A stretch of 64,000 nucleotides of DNA from Acidobacteriota bacterium (GTDB lineage Bacteria; Acidobacteriota; Terriglobia; Terriglobales; Acidobacteriaceae), in assembly GCA_021791875.1 (NCBI GenBank), contig JAJYVU010000009.1:34158-98157 (forward strand), written 5' to 3'. A program made the translations under genes and the position numbers. Below are positions 57,596 through 64,000 of the stretch, piece after piece; the first letter of the stretch is position 1, and each line of letters opens with the position of its first letter. The notes under the pieces are model-generated. The model was not told the DNA's origin. It did not search any database and was given only the letters and a program-made list of their open reading frames with translations.

Positions 57596-57806
57596 GTTCA
57601 TCCCAGCGCTGAATCGCGCAACTACCGGTGGCAGACTTCACGCAGCTACTGTGTTTTGAATGCAGCCTACGGTTTGATTCAGCGCAGGACATCGACGGCG
57701 AGCCTGAGTGAAGCCAAGCCATTGACCATTCGGCGCTTCGCCCGTATTCTCATAGAGGAAGTTGCTGGTGAGCGCACGGCCCCCAGCCTTTCCCGCCTCA
57801 AAGCAC

Positions 57807-57880
57807 TGCCCCCTCGTTCAATGGTAGGACAGCTGACTCTGGATCAGCATATCGGGGTTCGAATCCCTGGGGGGCAGCCA
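57807..57880 (+). tRNA. tRNA-Gln (anticodon CUG)
   Basis: Complete cloverleaf: acceptor TGCCCCC/GGGGGCA, D-arm GTTC/GAC, anticodon stem GCTGA/TCAGC with loop CTCTGGA (anticodon CTG), T-arm CGGGG/CCCTG with loop TTCGAAT, discriminator G and encoded CCA (57878-57880). An integrase gene begins its stop 17 bp downstream, so this tRNA is probably an attachment site. No second copy of its 3' end was found in the window. Confidence 0.95.
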
Positions 57881-57896
57881 ATTGAAAACAAAGACC

Positions 57897-58997
57897 TTAC
57901 GACGCTTTCCCCGCCCCTTCAAAACCCTGACTATGACGTGAATTATGACATTGGCCCTTCTGTGCGGCTTCATTTGTCGCGCGAATGGCATTGCGTTCGT
58001 TGACGATTTCCGCAATTCCCTTGATTTCTGGATGCAGATAACGTTGTGTCGTTGTCACGCTCCGATGGCCAAGAATCTTGCCCACCAGAACGATATTTCC
58101 TGTTCGATCTAGCAGGTCCGTGGCGAAAGAGTGTCGTGCAGAATAGAGCACGACGCCTTTAGGAATTTTCGCCTGCTTGCGAGCCTTCGCGAACTGCTTG
58201 GCGATGGGAAAGTAGCTGACGTGCATTCCCTTCTTGCGCGGCGACGGGAATACCCAGGAGTTCTTCTTGTCCGACTTCCTTTGACGTGCCAGAAGAAGTT
58301 CGCGTACTCGATCACTGAGCGGAACATAGCGTCGCGCATTTTCCGTTTTGCCTTCCGGAACGAAGATCAGGTTTTTGTCCCAGAGGATGTTCTCCCAGCG
58401 CATACGGATAGCTTCATCGGGGCGCATCCCCGAATCGTGCGAGATAAGGAAGACGTCTCTTAGCGGCTGACCAGCCACCTTGAGAAATCGCTCCTCTAGT
58501 TTCGAATCGAAGACGGCATTTCGTTCTACCTCCTTACGCAATGTGATTCGCGGTTTGCGATCGATGACTTCCCAGTCGCAAGCCAGGGAGAGCATGCGGC
58601 GGAGAGTTCGAAGCGCGCAATTAGCGTTGGCACCTGAGCCAGGAAATTGAAGCAGATCTGCTTCGCTTGTTTTGATCAGATCCATACGCCAATGCTTTGC
58701 GGGCGACCCTGCCAGCAATCGCCAGCCAGTTTCGTAGTAACGTTTTGTATCGTTGTCCAACGAACTCGCCCGGACAAAGGGAAGGAATTTCTTTTCGGCA
58801 AATTCCGCAAGCTCAAGCGCTTTCCCCTTTCGCACGGGTGTCTGCTTTCGCTGTGCCTGCCGGTAAAACTCCATCGCCACTTCCATCGTGGCGCTTCGCT
58901 TGGTTTGCTTTGTACTTTTCCGGATCCTCCGATCATTCACTACAAAATCGGCGGTCCAGTATTTTGAGCCTTTTTGTTGATACAACTCCATCGTCAA
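57897..58997 (-). CDS. Tyrosine site-specific integrase at tRNA-Gln
   Basis: A 366-residue tyrosine recombinase unlike the tRNA-Leu island integrase. Catalytic marks are Arg in HDSGMRPDEA, His-x-x-Arg as YSARHSFATDL, His in ILGHRSVTTTQ and the nucleophile Tyr in RYLHPE. The N-terminal DNA-arm and core-binding domains occupy about residues 1-165 and include basic stretches RRIRKSTKQTKRSA. Its stop lies 17 bp from tRNA-Gln, as expected for an att-adjacent integrase. Its ATG overlaps the upstream excisionase-like gene by 4 bp, so both are made from one transcript. Confidence 0.92.
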   Translation of the reverse strand: MTMELYQQKGSKYWTADFVVNDRRIRKSTKQTKRSATMEVAMEFYRQAQRKQTPVRKGKALELAEFAEKKFLPFVRASSLDNDTKRYYETGWRLLAGSPAKHWRMDLIKTSEADLLQFPGSGANANCALRTLRRMLSLACDWEVIDRKPRITLRKEVERNAVFDSKLEERFLKVAGQPLRDVFLISHDSGMRPDEAIRMRWENILWDKNLIFVPEGKTENARRYVPLSDRVRELLLARQRKSDKKNSWVFPSPRKKGMHVSYFPIAKQFAKARKQAKIPKGVVLYSARHSFATDLLDRTGNIVLVGKILGHRSVTTTQRYLHPEIKGIAEIVNERNAIRATNEAAQKGQCHNSRHSQGFEGAGKAS

Positions 58998-59269
58998 TCC
59001 TCCGATGCAGCCCGCACAGAGGGAACGTGGCGACCTTGGCGCATGAACTCGTCAAGGTCATCAGGATTGTATCGAACAGGGGCTTGGGTTCCAAGACCGA
59101 GTTTGATAAAGGGCGGACCGATCTGGCGGCATCGCCAACTACGCAGCGTTGCCGGACTGATACCGAGGCGACGCGCTGCCTGCTCATCGTTGAGCATGTC
59201 GCGCGTGTTTGGGAAGACGATCGGTTGCGTGCGGCCTTCCGGGTGAACTTTAGCTTTTGCAGTCTTCGG
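58994..59269 (-). CDS. Excisionase-like MerR-type HTH protein
   Basis: A 91-residue protein with a winged HTH (about 25-75: MLNDEQAARRLGISPATLRSWRCRQIGPPFIKLG ... VRYNPDDLDEFM), the fold of phage and plasmid excisionases and of AlpA. ATG 59269 follows GGGAG; a frame-open start ten codons earlier has none. It overlaps the integrase start by 4 bp. It should help direct the recombinase towards excision or control its transcription. Confidence 0.8.
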   Translation of the reverse strand, partial: PKTAKAKVHPEGRTQPIVFPNTRDMLNDEQAARRLGISPATLRSWRCRQIGPPFIKLGLGTQAPVRYNPDDLDEFMRQGRHVPSVRAASED

Positions 59270-59522
59270 CATCGGATACTCCCTGTCCAAAACCTGCAAC
59301 GAAGGCAGTTTTTCTGTCCAATAGCTTTTTGGCTTATTGCGATAACCTTTCGGAATCTTTCAGAATGGGTTCTCTGCCCCGCCGAGGACATTTTGTGTTG
59401 GACGGCCCAGTTCTCTGCGACGACCAGCCCACGGGGAGAATTAATAAGTCTGGATGACGCCACAAAATGGTCGCGTGGCTGCCTTTGACTCACAGAGATC
59501 GTGTGTTCCGAGGTTCAGCGCT

Positions 59523-60476
59523 ATGATGCCCAGTCAAACACGTATCCGCGACATCGAACTCCTCCTCGTGCTGAGCGAAGAGGAGAACATGACGCGCGCT
59601 GCTTCGCGGGTAGGAATTAGCGAACCAGCCTTCAGTAAGCAATTGCGCAAGCTCGAACAGCGCCTCCAACTCAAACTCTTCGAGCGAGCCAATGCCGGCA
59701 TGGTCTTGACCACTTCAGGGCGAGCATTCATTACACACGCCTATGACTGTTTCCATGCGTTCCATCGCGCTGTAAATGACGGGCATGACAGCCAGTTTGT
59801 TGATATCTACAAGTTGAGGATTGGCGCATCATCCTACCTCTCCAACCACTGGCTGGAATGTTTGCAGTCCGTGGAGATCCGCTCGCGGCGAAAGCTTTGT
59901 ATTGAACTCGTCACGGGTTTCACATTCGATATGCTGGCGCGAATTCAAACGCGTGAAATTGAGGTTGCACTTGTCACATCTCCTCCTGCGAATGCGGCAA
60001 TTACGACGGTTCGAATCTCCAACGACGTCTTCATGATTGTCATGCCGAAGGAACATCCACTAGCCGCCATGAAGTCACTTCAATTGCGCGACGTCGCGGA
60101 TTTTCCATGGGTATTTTTCGAGCGAAGAGTTCATCCGAGTCTCCACGACAAAGTGCTCCGGCAAATGCAATCAAACAATCTGCATCCGCGAATCCGTCAT
60201 TACGTTACTCAGGCAGATCAGGTACCAGTGATTCTTCGCGGAGAGTCCGCGGTCGCATGGCTCACGCCCGCAGGCGCTGAACGGATCGTTGGAGACGGTC
60301 TCATTGCCCTTCCCCTGAATGATCCGGAAATCCGACTGGAGATTCACCTCGCTACGCTAGCGGCGAACAAGTCACGAGTCTTGAGCGAGTACGTACGCAA
60401 GTTCGTAAAGCGGGTCGAAGAAGATCGTGGACCGATGCAATTAAGACTGCCAATCGGTCAAACCGAGGCGGCTTAG
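59523..60476 (+). CDS. LysR-type transcriptional regulator
   Basis: A 317-residue LysR regulator: an N-terminal HTH (about 10-68, IELLLVLSEEENMTRAASRVGISEPAFSKQLRKLEQRLQLKLFERANAGMVLTTSGRAF) and a periplasmic-binding-like effector domain (about 95-300). ATG 59523, or the next ATG at 59526, is the natural start because it is close to the HTH; the frame is open 23 codons further. There is no divergent target gene: upstream lies the excisionase-like gene in the opposite direction. The effector and target are unknown. Confidence 0.85.
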   Translation: MMPSQTRIRDIELLLVLSEEENMTRAASRVGISEPAFSKQLRKLEQRLQLKLFERANAGMVLTTSGRAFITHAYDCFHAFHRAVNDGHDSQFVDIYKLRIGASSYLSNHWLECLQSVEIRSRRKLCIELVTGFTFDMLARIQTREIEVALVTSPPANAAITTVRISNDVFMIVMPKEHPLAAMKSLQLRDVADFPWVFFERRVHPSLHDKVLRQMQSNNLHPRIRHYVTQADQVPVILRGESAVAWLTPAGAERIVGDGLIALPLNDPEIRLEIHLATLAANKSRVLSEYVRKFVKRVEEDRGPMQLRLPIGQTEAA

Positions 60477-60620
60477 GGATGCAAAGTGCCAGGTTGCGCA
60501 CCGAATGGATTTTCGATGGAAGGCTGGTCATCATCAGTGAAACAGCATAGACCGAGTTGGCAACGTCAGCGGTCGGGCAGGCGCAAAACAAGGGGCAATC
60601 ACTATAATGCTGACACTGGT

Positions 60621-60642
60621 GGTTCAATTCCCTCTCCGGGCA
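60621..60642 (+). repeat. Orphan tRNA 3'-end-like sequence
   Basis: GGTTCAATTCCCTCTCCGGGCA matches the T-arm and acceptor end of the tRNA-Leu in this window at 20 of 22 bases. No 5' half or anticodon stem precedes it and no CCA follows, so it is not a gene. It looks like the scar of an att site left by an insertion at a tRNA. Confidence 0.5.
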
Positions 60643-60653
60643 GATGCTCGCGA

Positions 60654-61217
60654 ATGCCGCCAAGCAAACCGCACCGTGACGACCTGACGTGGCGTTGGAC
60701 TTGGTCAACAGACCATCCTGCCTCTGATCAGAAATTGGAGCCAGCCGCCAAAGCAGCGTGGCCATACGCTCTACTGTGCGCGTGGGGCTACCTCAACGAC
60801 CGCGATTCCGCACATGACCTCATGGATCATACTGTGCAGAATGTGGCGGACTATCTCACCCGCCATCCTGAATCCCCTGATTGGAAGCTCCTGGCCCGGT
60901 TCAAGAGCGTCCTTCGTCGCCGGGCAAAGCAAATCGCCCATAAACATGATCGGGAAATTCCTTACGGCTCACTGATTGACCTTGAGCATTTGCTCATCCA
61001 ACTCCCGGATATAGAGCAGAGGGTTACTGCTCGTGAGATGCTCGTGCAGCTCTCGCCCTTCGCGCAATTGGTTCTCAATCGACGCAACACCGGGTACTCA
61101 TGGCGGGAAATCGCAACTGAATTAGACGTAGATCATACCGTCATCCGCCGTGCATATTTTCGGGAGTTGAGATCGCAGCTGCCTAATGTCTCCCGATCAG
61201 GAGATTCTGCCCTATGA
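60654..61217 (+). CDS. Sigma-70-like factor, ECF type, divergent
   Basis: A 187-residue protein with a region-2-like segment (about 30-70, PYALLCAWGYLNDRDSAHDLMDHTVQNVADYL) and a region-4-like HTH at the C-terminus (about 133-178, LSPFAQLVLNRRNTGYSWREIATELDVDHTVIRRAYFRELRSQL). It is shorter and more divergent than the sigma factor at 54007. The start at 60654 is the first methionine after a stretch of unnatural composition and has no good Shine-Dalgarno, so the true start is uncertain. Its 4-bp overlap with a membrane anti-sigma-like gene supports the role. Confidence 0.65.
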   Translation: MPPSKPHRDDLTWRWTWSTDHPASDQKLEPAAKAAWPYALLCAWGYLNDRDSAHDLMDHTVQNVADYLTRHPESPDWKLLARFKSVLRRRAKQIAHKHDREIPYGSLIDLEHLLIQLPDIEQRVTAREMLVQLSPFAQLVLNRRNTGYSWREIATELDVDHTVIRRAYFRELRSQLPNVSRSGDSAL

Positions 61218-61915
61218 AAAAACTCTTCCCATGGACTTCCAGCGCTGAAGGCCGACTTGAAGCATGGCTCGCAAAACAACATGAAGCCCGAGTGTATTCC
61301 GGTGAGACAACTCCGGTTGGATCATGCCCCGATGATTCATTCCTCCGTGAACTTGCTCGCAAGTCTAAGAGTATCGATCTGCTGGATCAGCGAATCGATC
61401 ATGTCGCCAATTGTGCAAAATGCTTGCCTCGGTTGACTTTGTTTCGGACGGAGCTTCGCACTCAACAACGTCGATGGCAGCTAGCACTTGCGGGGGCCGC
61501 CTGTGTCATCTTGATTGCCGCGCTACTTTTCGTGCCGCAATGGAGCCAGCGTCGGCACGAAAACGCATCAAGCAATGTCGCGGTGTCAAAAACGGTGGAT
61601 CTGTGGAACGCAGGCACATATCGTGGACAACAGCCTGCCGCGCGGAAAGCACTGGTTTTGCCCGCAAGGAAGGTGCGGCTCACAATCATTCTTCCTGAAT
61701 TCAGCCAATCGGGACGCTATCTAGTGGCTGTGACTCGCGATCAGGCTGGAACTGACATACTTTCGGAAGCGATGGCAAATTCAATTCCCAGGGGCAATCA
61801 GCAAACTATTTCAGTTCTCCTTGATTTGCGAACCATCAAGGCTGGCAAATACTTCCTATCTACAACGTACGAGAAGGCGCAGGCAGCTTACTATTATCCG
61901 CTTCGAATCAAGTAG
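61214..61915 (+). CDS. Membrane anti-sigma-like protein with extracytoplasmic domain
   Basis: A 233-residue protein overlapping the upstream sigma-like gene by 4 bp. The N-terminal part contains HVANCAKC, an H-x3-C-x2-C zinc motif as in anti-sigma factors. One membrane helix follows (about 92-112, LALAGAACVILIAALLFVPQW), then an extracytoplasmic domain of about 115 residues of beta-rich appearance. It should hold the sigma factor at the membrane and sense an outside signal. The C-terminal domain is not recognised. Confidence 0.65.
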   Translation: MKKLFPWTSSAEGRLEAWLAKQHEARVYSGETTPVGSCPDDSFLRELARKSKSIDLLDQRIDHVANCAKCLPRLTLFRTELRTQQRRWQLALAGAACVILIAALLFVPQWSQRRHENASSNVAVSKTVDLWNAGTYRGQQPAARKALVLPARKVRLTIILPEFSQSGRYLVAVTRDQAGTDILSEAMANSIPRGNQQTISVLLDLRTIKAGKYFLSTTYEKAQAAYYYPLRIK

Positions 61916-61947
61916 TCGTTCCGGGGCGCACTAGAAAAGTGAATCCC

Positions 61948-61968
61948 ATCCGCGCCCGAAGGGCGGAT
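61948..61968. terminator. Weak hairpin after the anti-sigma-like gene
   Basis: ATCC plus GCCC pair with GGGC plus GGAT around a GAA loop with a two-base bulge, 33 bp after the stop codon. It is followed only by TTT, so termination strength is uncertain. Confidence 0.35.
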
Positions 61969-62068
61969 TTGAATCGGTGAGCGCATTGGCGCCAATAGAG
62001 CTACATCCCTGACGGGAAGCCCGCCTTATCAGGAGCTATTCTCCCGTTAGAACCAGCGATTCGGGAAT

Positions 62069-62455
62069 TTAGGCGATCTTCGGCGATTTCCGTATTGCCT
62101 CGCTGAGCTCCCCGACGGTGAACGGTCGAATTGAAGGATCTGTATTCGGGCTGGAAAATAGGGTAATTATGCGTGTTAACCCAGACCCGAGCAAGAAGCT
62201 TCCCTCAGGGTTGAACAAGTACTCGTTCGGGCGAAGATTGAAAATCGTGCGGATGCTGCCATCGCCATCTTTAAAGTTCACCTTGAATCGCTCTTGAGCG
62301 GCTTCAAGTAGTTCAACACCATCATCACCTGTGATGCCTAGATCACGTTCGAACTGAGTGTAGGGCGTGATCCGCATCTTTGCAGGAATACGTGCCCAAC
62401 CGCGAACAAACTCTGCAACATCGTCAAATGCCGGTCTATCGTCCTTGCGATCCAC
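62069..62455 (-). CDS. DUF1493-like small protein
   Basis: A 128-residue protein whose middle part, FERDLGITGDDGVELLEAAQERFKVNF, matches the DUF1493 pattern, a carrier-protein-like helical fold with no established function. There is no signal peptide or membrane helix. A GELSEAIRKS tail closes the protein. It stands alone, opposite in direction to the anti-sigma-like gene, and may belong to the tRNA-Gln element or to the chromosome. Confidence 0.65.
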   Translation of the reverse strand: MDRKDDRPAFDDVAEFVRGWARIPAKMRITPYTQFERDLGITGDDGVELLEAAQERFKVNFKDGDGSIRTIFNLRPNEYLFNPEGSFLLGSGLTRIITLFSSPNTDPSIRPFTVGELSEAIRKSPKIA

Positions 62456-62741
62456 GCAACGATACTAAACGATTTTCCTTGAACGGGCCTTGGCAGGAAT
62501 TCCGGTCTTACAATAAGTCTGATCAGTCATGATAGATCGCTTCTGTCTAAGGGCTAACAGACAGCTCTTACCTCAACTGTCGCCCAAGGCACTCATCCAG
62601 CCTCTAAGCAACCTGGGATGAGGTGAGTTTAAGACTTGACGATTTGCGGGGGCCAAACCAGATGTTTCTCCCTCGAAGTGCTTTGAGTAAATACACGACA
62701 TCAATCCGTCTACGGTTCATTCTGCTTCCAGGCCGCAAGGA

Positions 62742-63422
62742 TCAGTAATCGTGCCGGTCCAGCAACCAGACGGTCGCTGCAGCCAGGCCCGCTCCGGCCA
62801 ATAACGTGAACAGCACAAGGTACACAGGCGCAATCCCTGCAATGGCCGCCGCGATCCTTCGCGGATTCACGCCCAAGTGGGACAACCCAAACCAGACTGC
62901 TCCAGCACTCAATATCTGAACCTGCGTAATACTCACCGGATCAAATCGGATCGATAGCAGGCTGTCAAAGAAGTAGAGCGGAATCATGAAAAGCAGAATC
63001 CACAATCCGCCCGCAAACAACCGCATCAAGCCGCCTGCGTGCGCAAAAAAGATAGCCGCCGCCGCCAGCCCGATAATCGCCAGGCTCTCCATCGCCAGTA
63101 GGCTGAAGCTCGTGCGGCAAAAGAATAGCGTCCGTCGCCGGGCAGGAAGCGATAGTGTGAAAAGCATCGAAGGATCCGCCCCACGTTGCGCGCGGAACCC
63201 CTTCGAAGTCACCAAACCGGTGCCCGCAAAGCGCACCGGAAACAGCCCAAGCGCAAAGAACGCGAACACGAATAGGAACTTCTGCACCAGGGGAGCGGCC
63301 GGGCCGGAGTGCTGCTCAGCCGCATTCGCAAAGGCAATGGCCGGAAGGATCGCAAAGACCACATTGAACGCCCAGATCCCGCGCAGTTCCATCCAGTGTT
63401 TCCGCCACAGGGTTGCGATCAT
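62742..63422 (-). CDS. ABC transporter permease, ABC-2-like
   Basis: A 226-residue membrane protein with about six hydrophobic segments and an N-terminal MIATLWRKHWMELRGIWAFN typical of ABC-2 permeases, which export drugs, lipids or polysaccharide or act in resistance. It overlaps the ATPase gene upstream by 4 bp, so the two make one exporter. A second membrane subunit may lie beyond the window. The substrate is unknown. Confidence 0.75.
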   Translation of the reverse strand: MIATLWRKHWMELRGIWAFNVVFAILPAIAFANAAEQHSGPAAPLVQKFLFVFAFFALGLFPVRFAGTGLVTSKGFRAQRGADPSMLFTLSLPARRRTLFFCRTSFSLLAMESLAIIGLAAAAIFFAHAGGLMRLFAGGLWILLFMIPLYFFDSLLSIRFDPVSITQVQILSAGAVWFGLSHLGVNPRRIAAAIAGIAPVYLVLFTLLAGAGLAAATVWLLDRHDY

Positions 63423-64000
63423 GACCTTCCTCCTACCGTCTCCAGGAAAATCTCCTTCAGGTTGACCGGAGCAAACTCAACGCTGGTCGCACCTGCCGCC
63501 CGCGCCCGCGCCTCCAACTCTCCCATGTCGCCATCGTTCAGCATCGAAGCCGAGCGCCCGCGCACCTTTAAATTCTTTACGGGCACTGCATCGAAAAAGG
63601 CCTCGGGCACCGAATTCGGAAACGTGAGCGAAACCCTCCGAATCCTGGTCTTCAATTCATCTAACTCGGTTTCAAGCACAGCCTGCCCCTGTTCAACCAG
63701 GCAAACCCGGTCGCACACTCGCTCCACCTCGTCCAATTGATGCGACGAGAAGAAGACCGTCCGGCCCTCTGCTGCCAGCGCGACAAGATGCTCCAGAAAA
63801 ATCTCCACCCCAACCGGATCGAGCCCCTCCGACGGCTCGTCCAGCATCAAAAGATCGGCCCCGGATGCAAACGCCAGCAGCAGCGCCAGCTTCGAGCGCG
63901 TTCCTTTTGAGAGCTTGCTCGTCTTCTGTCCGAGCGGCAATCCGTAGTCCTTCAGGCAGCGCTGCTCCCACCCTTCCTGCCATTGAGGATAAAAAGCGCG
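63419..64000 (-). CDS. ABC transporter ATP-binding protein, C-terminal part
   Basis: The frame is open to the right edge, so only about 193 C-terminal residues are present and the Walker A lies beyond the window. Visible are an LSKGTRSKLALLLAF signature region, the Walker B LLMLDEPSEGLDP, the switch histidine FFSSHQLDEVERVCDRV and a regulatory-type C-terminus. The pattern FYPQW...LKDYGLPLGQKTSKLSKG is usual in GntR-linked and YtrB/YhcH-like exporters. It pairs with the overlapping permease gene. Confidence 0.88.
   Translation of the reverse strand, partial: RAFYPQWQEGWEQRCLKDYGLPLGQKTSKLSKGTRSKLALLLAFASGADLLMLDEPSEGLDPVGVEIFLEHLVALAAEGRTVFFSSHQLDEVERVCDRVCLVEQGQAVLETELDELKTRIRRVSLTFPNSVPEAFFDAVPVKNLKVRGRSASMLNDGDMGELEARARAAGATSVEFAPVNLKEIFLETVGGRS

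Larger units (their letters stand above)
57881..59269. mobile_element. Element core at tRNA-Gln: integrase plus excisionase-like gene
   Basis: An integrase and an excisionase-like gene sit directly behind tRNA-Gln, the classic arrangement of an integrated element. Its right end is unknown: no copy of the tRNA-Gln 3' end was found to the right within the window. The following LysR and sigma/anti-sigma genes may belong to it. Confidence 0.55.

Noticed and set aside
57606..57685. 10-bp inverted repeat after metX as a terminator
   Set aside because: The arms (GCGCTGAATC and GATTCAGCGC) are 60 bp apart and no T-run follows; too weak to call.
57656..58003. 115-codon plus-strand frame
   Set aside because: It reads straight through tRNA-Gln.

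Overview
The window is most likely a piece of an Acidobacteriota chromosome (class Terriglobia). This is inferred from gene content and moderately high GC: TolB/TPR proteins with a winged-helix-like N-terminus, IPT/TIG-repeat lipoproteins, a MacAB-like exporter, class II ribonucleotide reductase and metY-metX. It was not checked by any search. Most of the window is ordinary chromosome, interrupted by integrated elements at two tRNA genes.

Left chromosomal part (1-26.3 kb). It holds the 3' end of formate-tetrahydrofolate ligase. A likely pyroglutamate locus follows: a secreted glutaminyl cyclase, convergent with a fused 5-oxoprolinase, which is divergent from an MFS transporter across two stacked inverted repeats. 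Next come a GGDEF protein, a frameshifted monooxygenase-like gene, an adaptor-ATPase-permease exporter, a P-type ATPase, an AI-2E family permease, a seven-repeat lipoprotein, NrdJ with a nitroreductase, and a secreted protein of unknown function.

tRNA-Leu islands (26.4-49.2 kb). An intact tRNA-Leu(UAA) lies at 49146-49232 on the minus strand. Copies of its 3' part recur at 30071-30128 (58 bp, one mismatch) and 26441-26489, which divides the region into two tandem segments. The inner 19-kb segment looks like an integrative mobilizable element: tyrosine integrase, excisionase-like protein, MobF relaxase with an oriT-like region, HipBA, a cN-I type 5'-nucleotidase, a complete type I restriction-modification system, and a three-gene cargo beside the tRNA. 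The cargo is a TIGR02391 protein, an ApeA-like HEPN protein and a PD-(D/E)XK-like protein, and it is the best candidate here for an undescribed defence module. The outer 3.6-kb segment carries only an AMP-forming ligase and a TolB/TPR protein.

Right chromosomal part (49.3-57.9 kb). It has a DegT-family aminotransferase, an Slt-type lytic transglycosylase, an ECF sigma/anti-sigma pair and metY-metX. Upstream of metY are a promoter, an apparently leaderless 27-codon ORF with a Met-Cys-Met-Cys-Met-Cys run, and a terminator-like hairpin with a competing pairing. This has the layout of a Met/Cys-sensing transcription attenuator.

Right end (57.8-64 kb). tRNA-Gln(CUG) is followed at once by a second tyrosine integrase and an excisionase-like gene. 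Then come a LysR regulator, an orphan tRNA 3'-end-like scar, a second sigma/anti-sigma-like pair, a DUF1493-like protein and a two-gene ABC transporter cut by the window edge.
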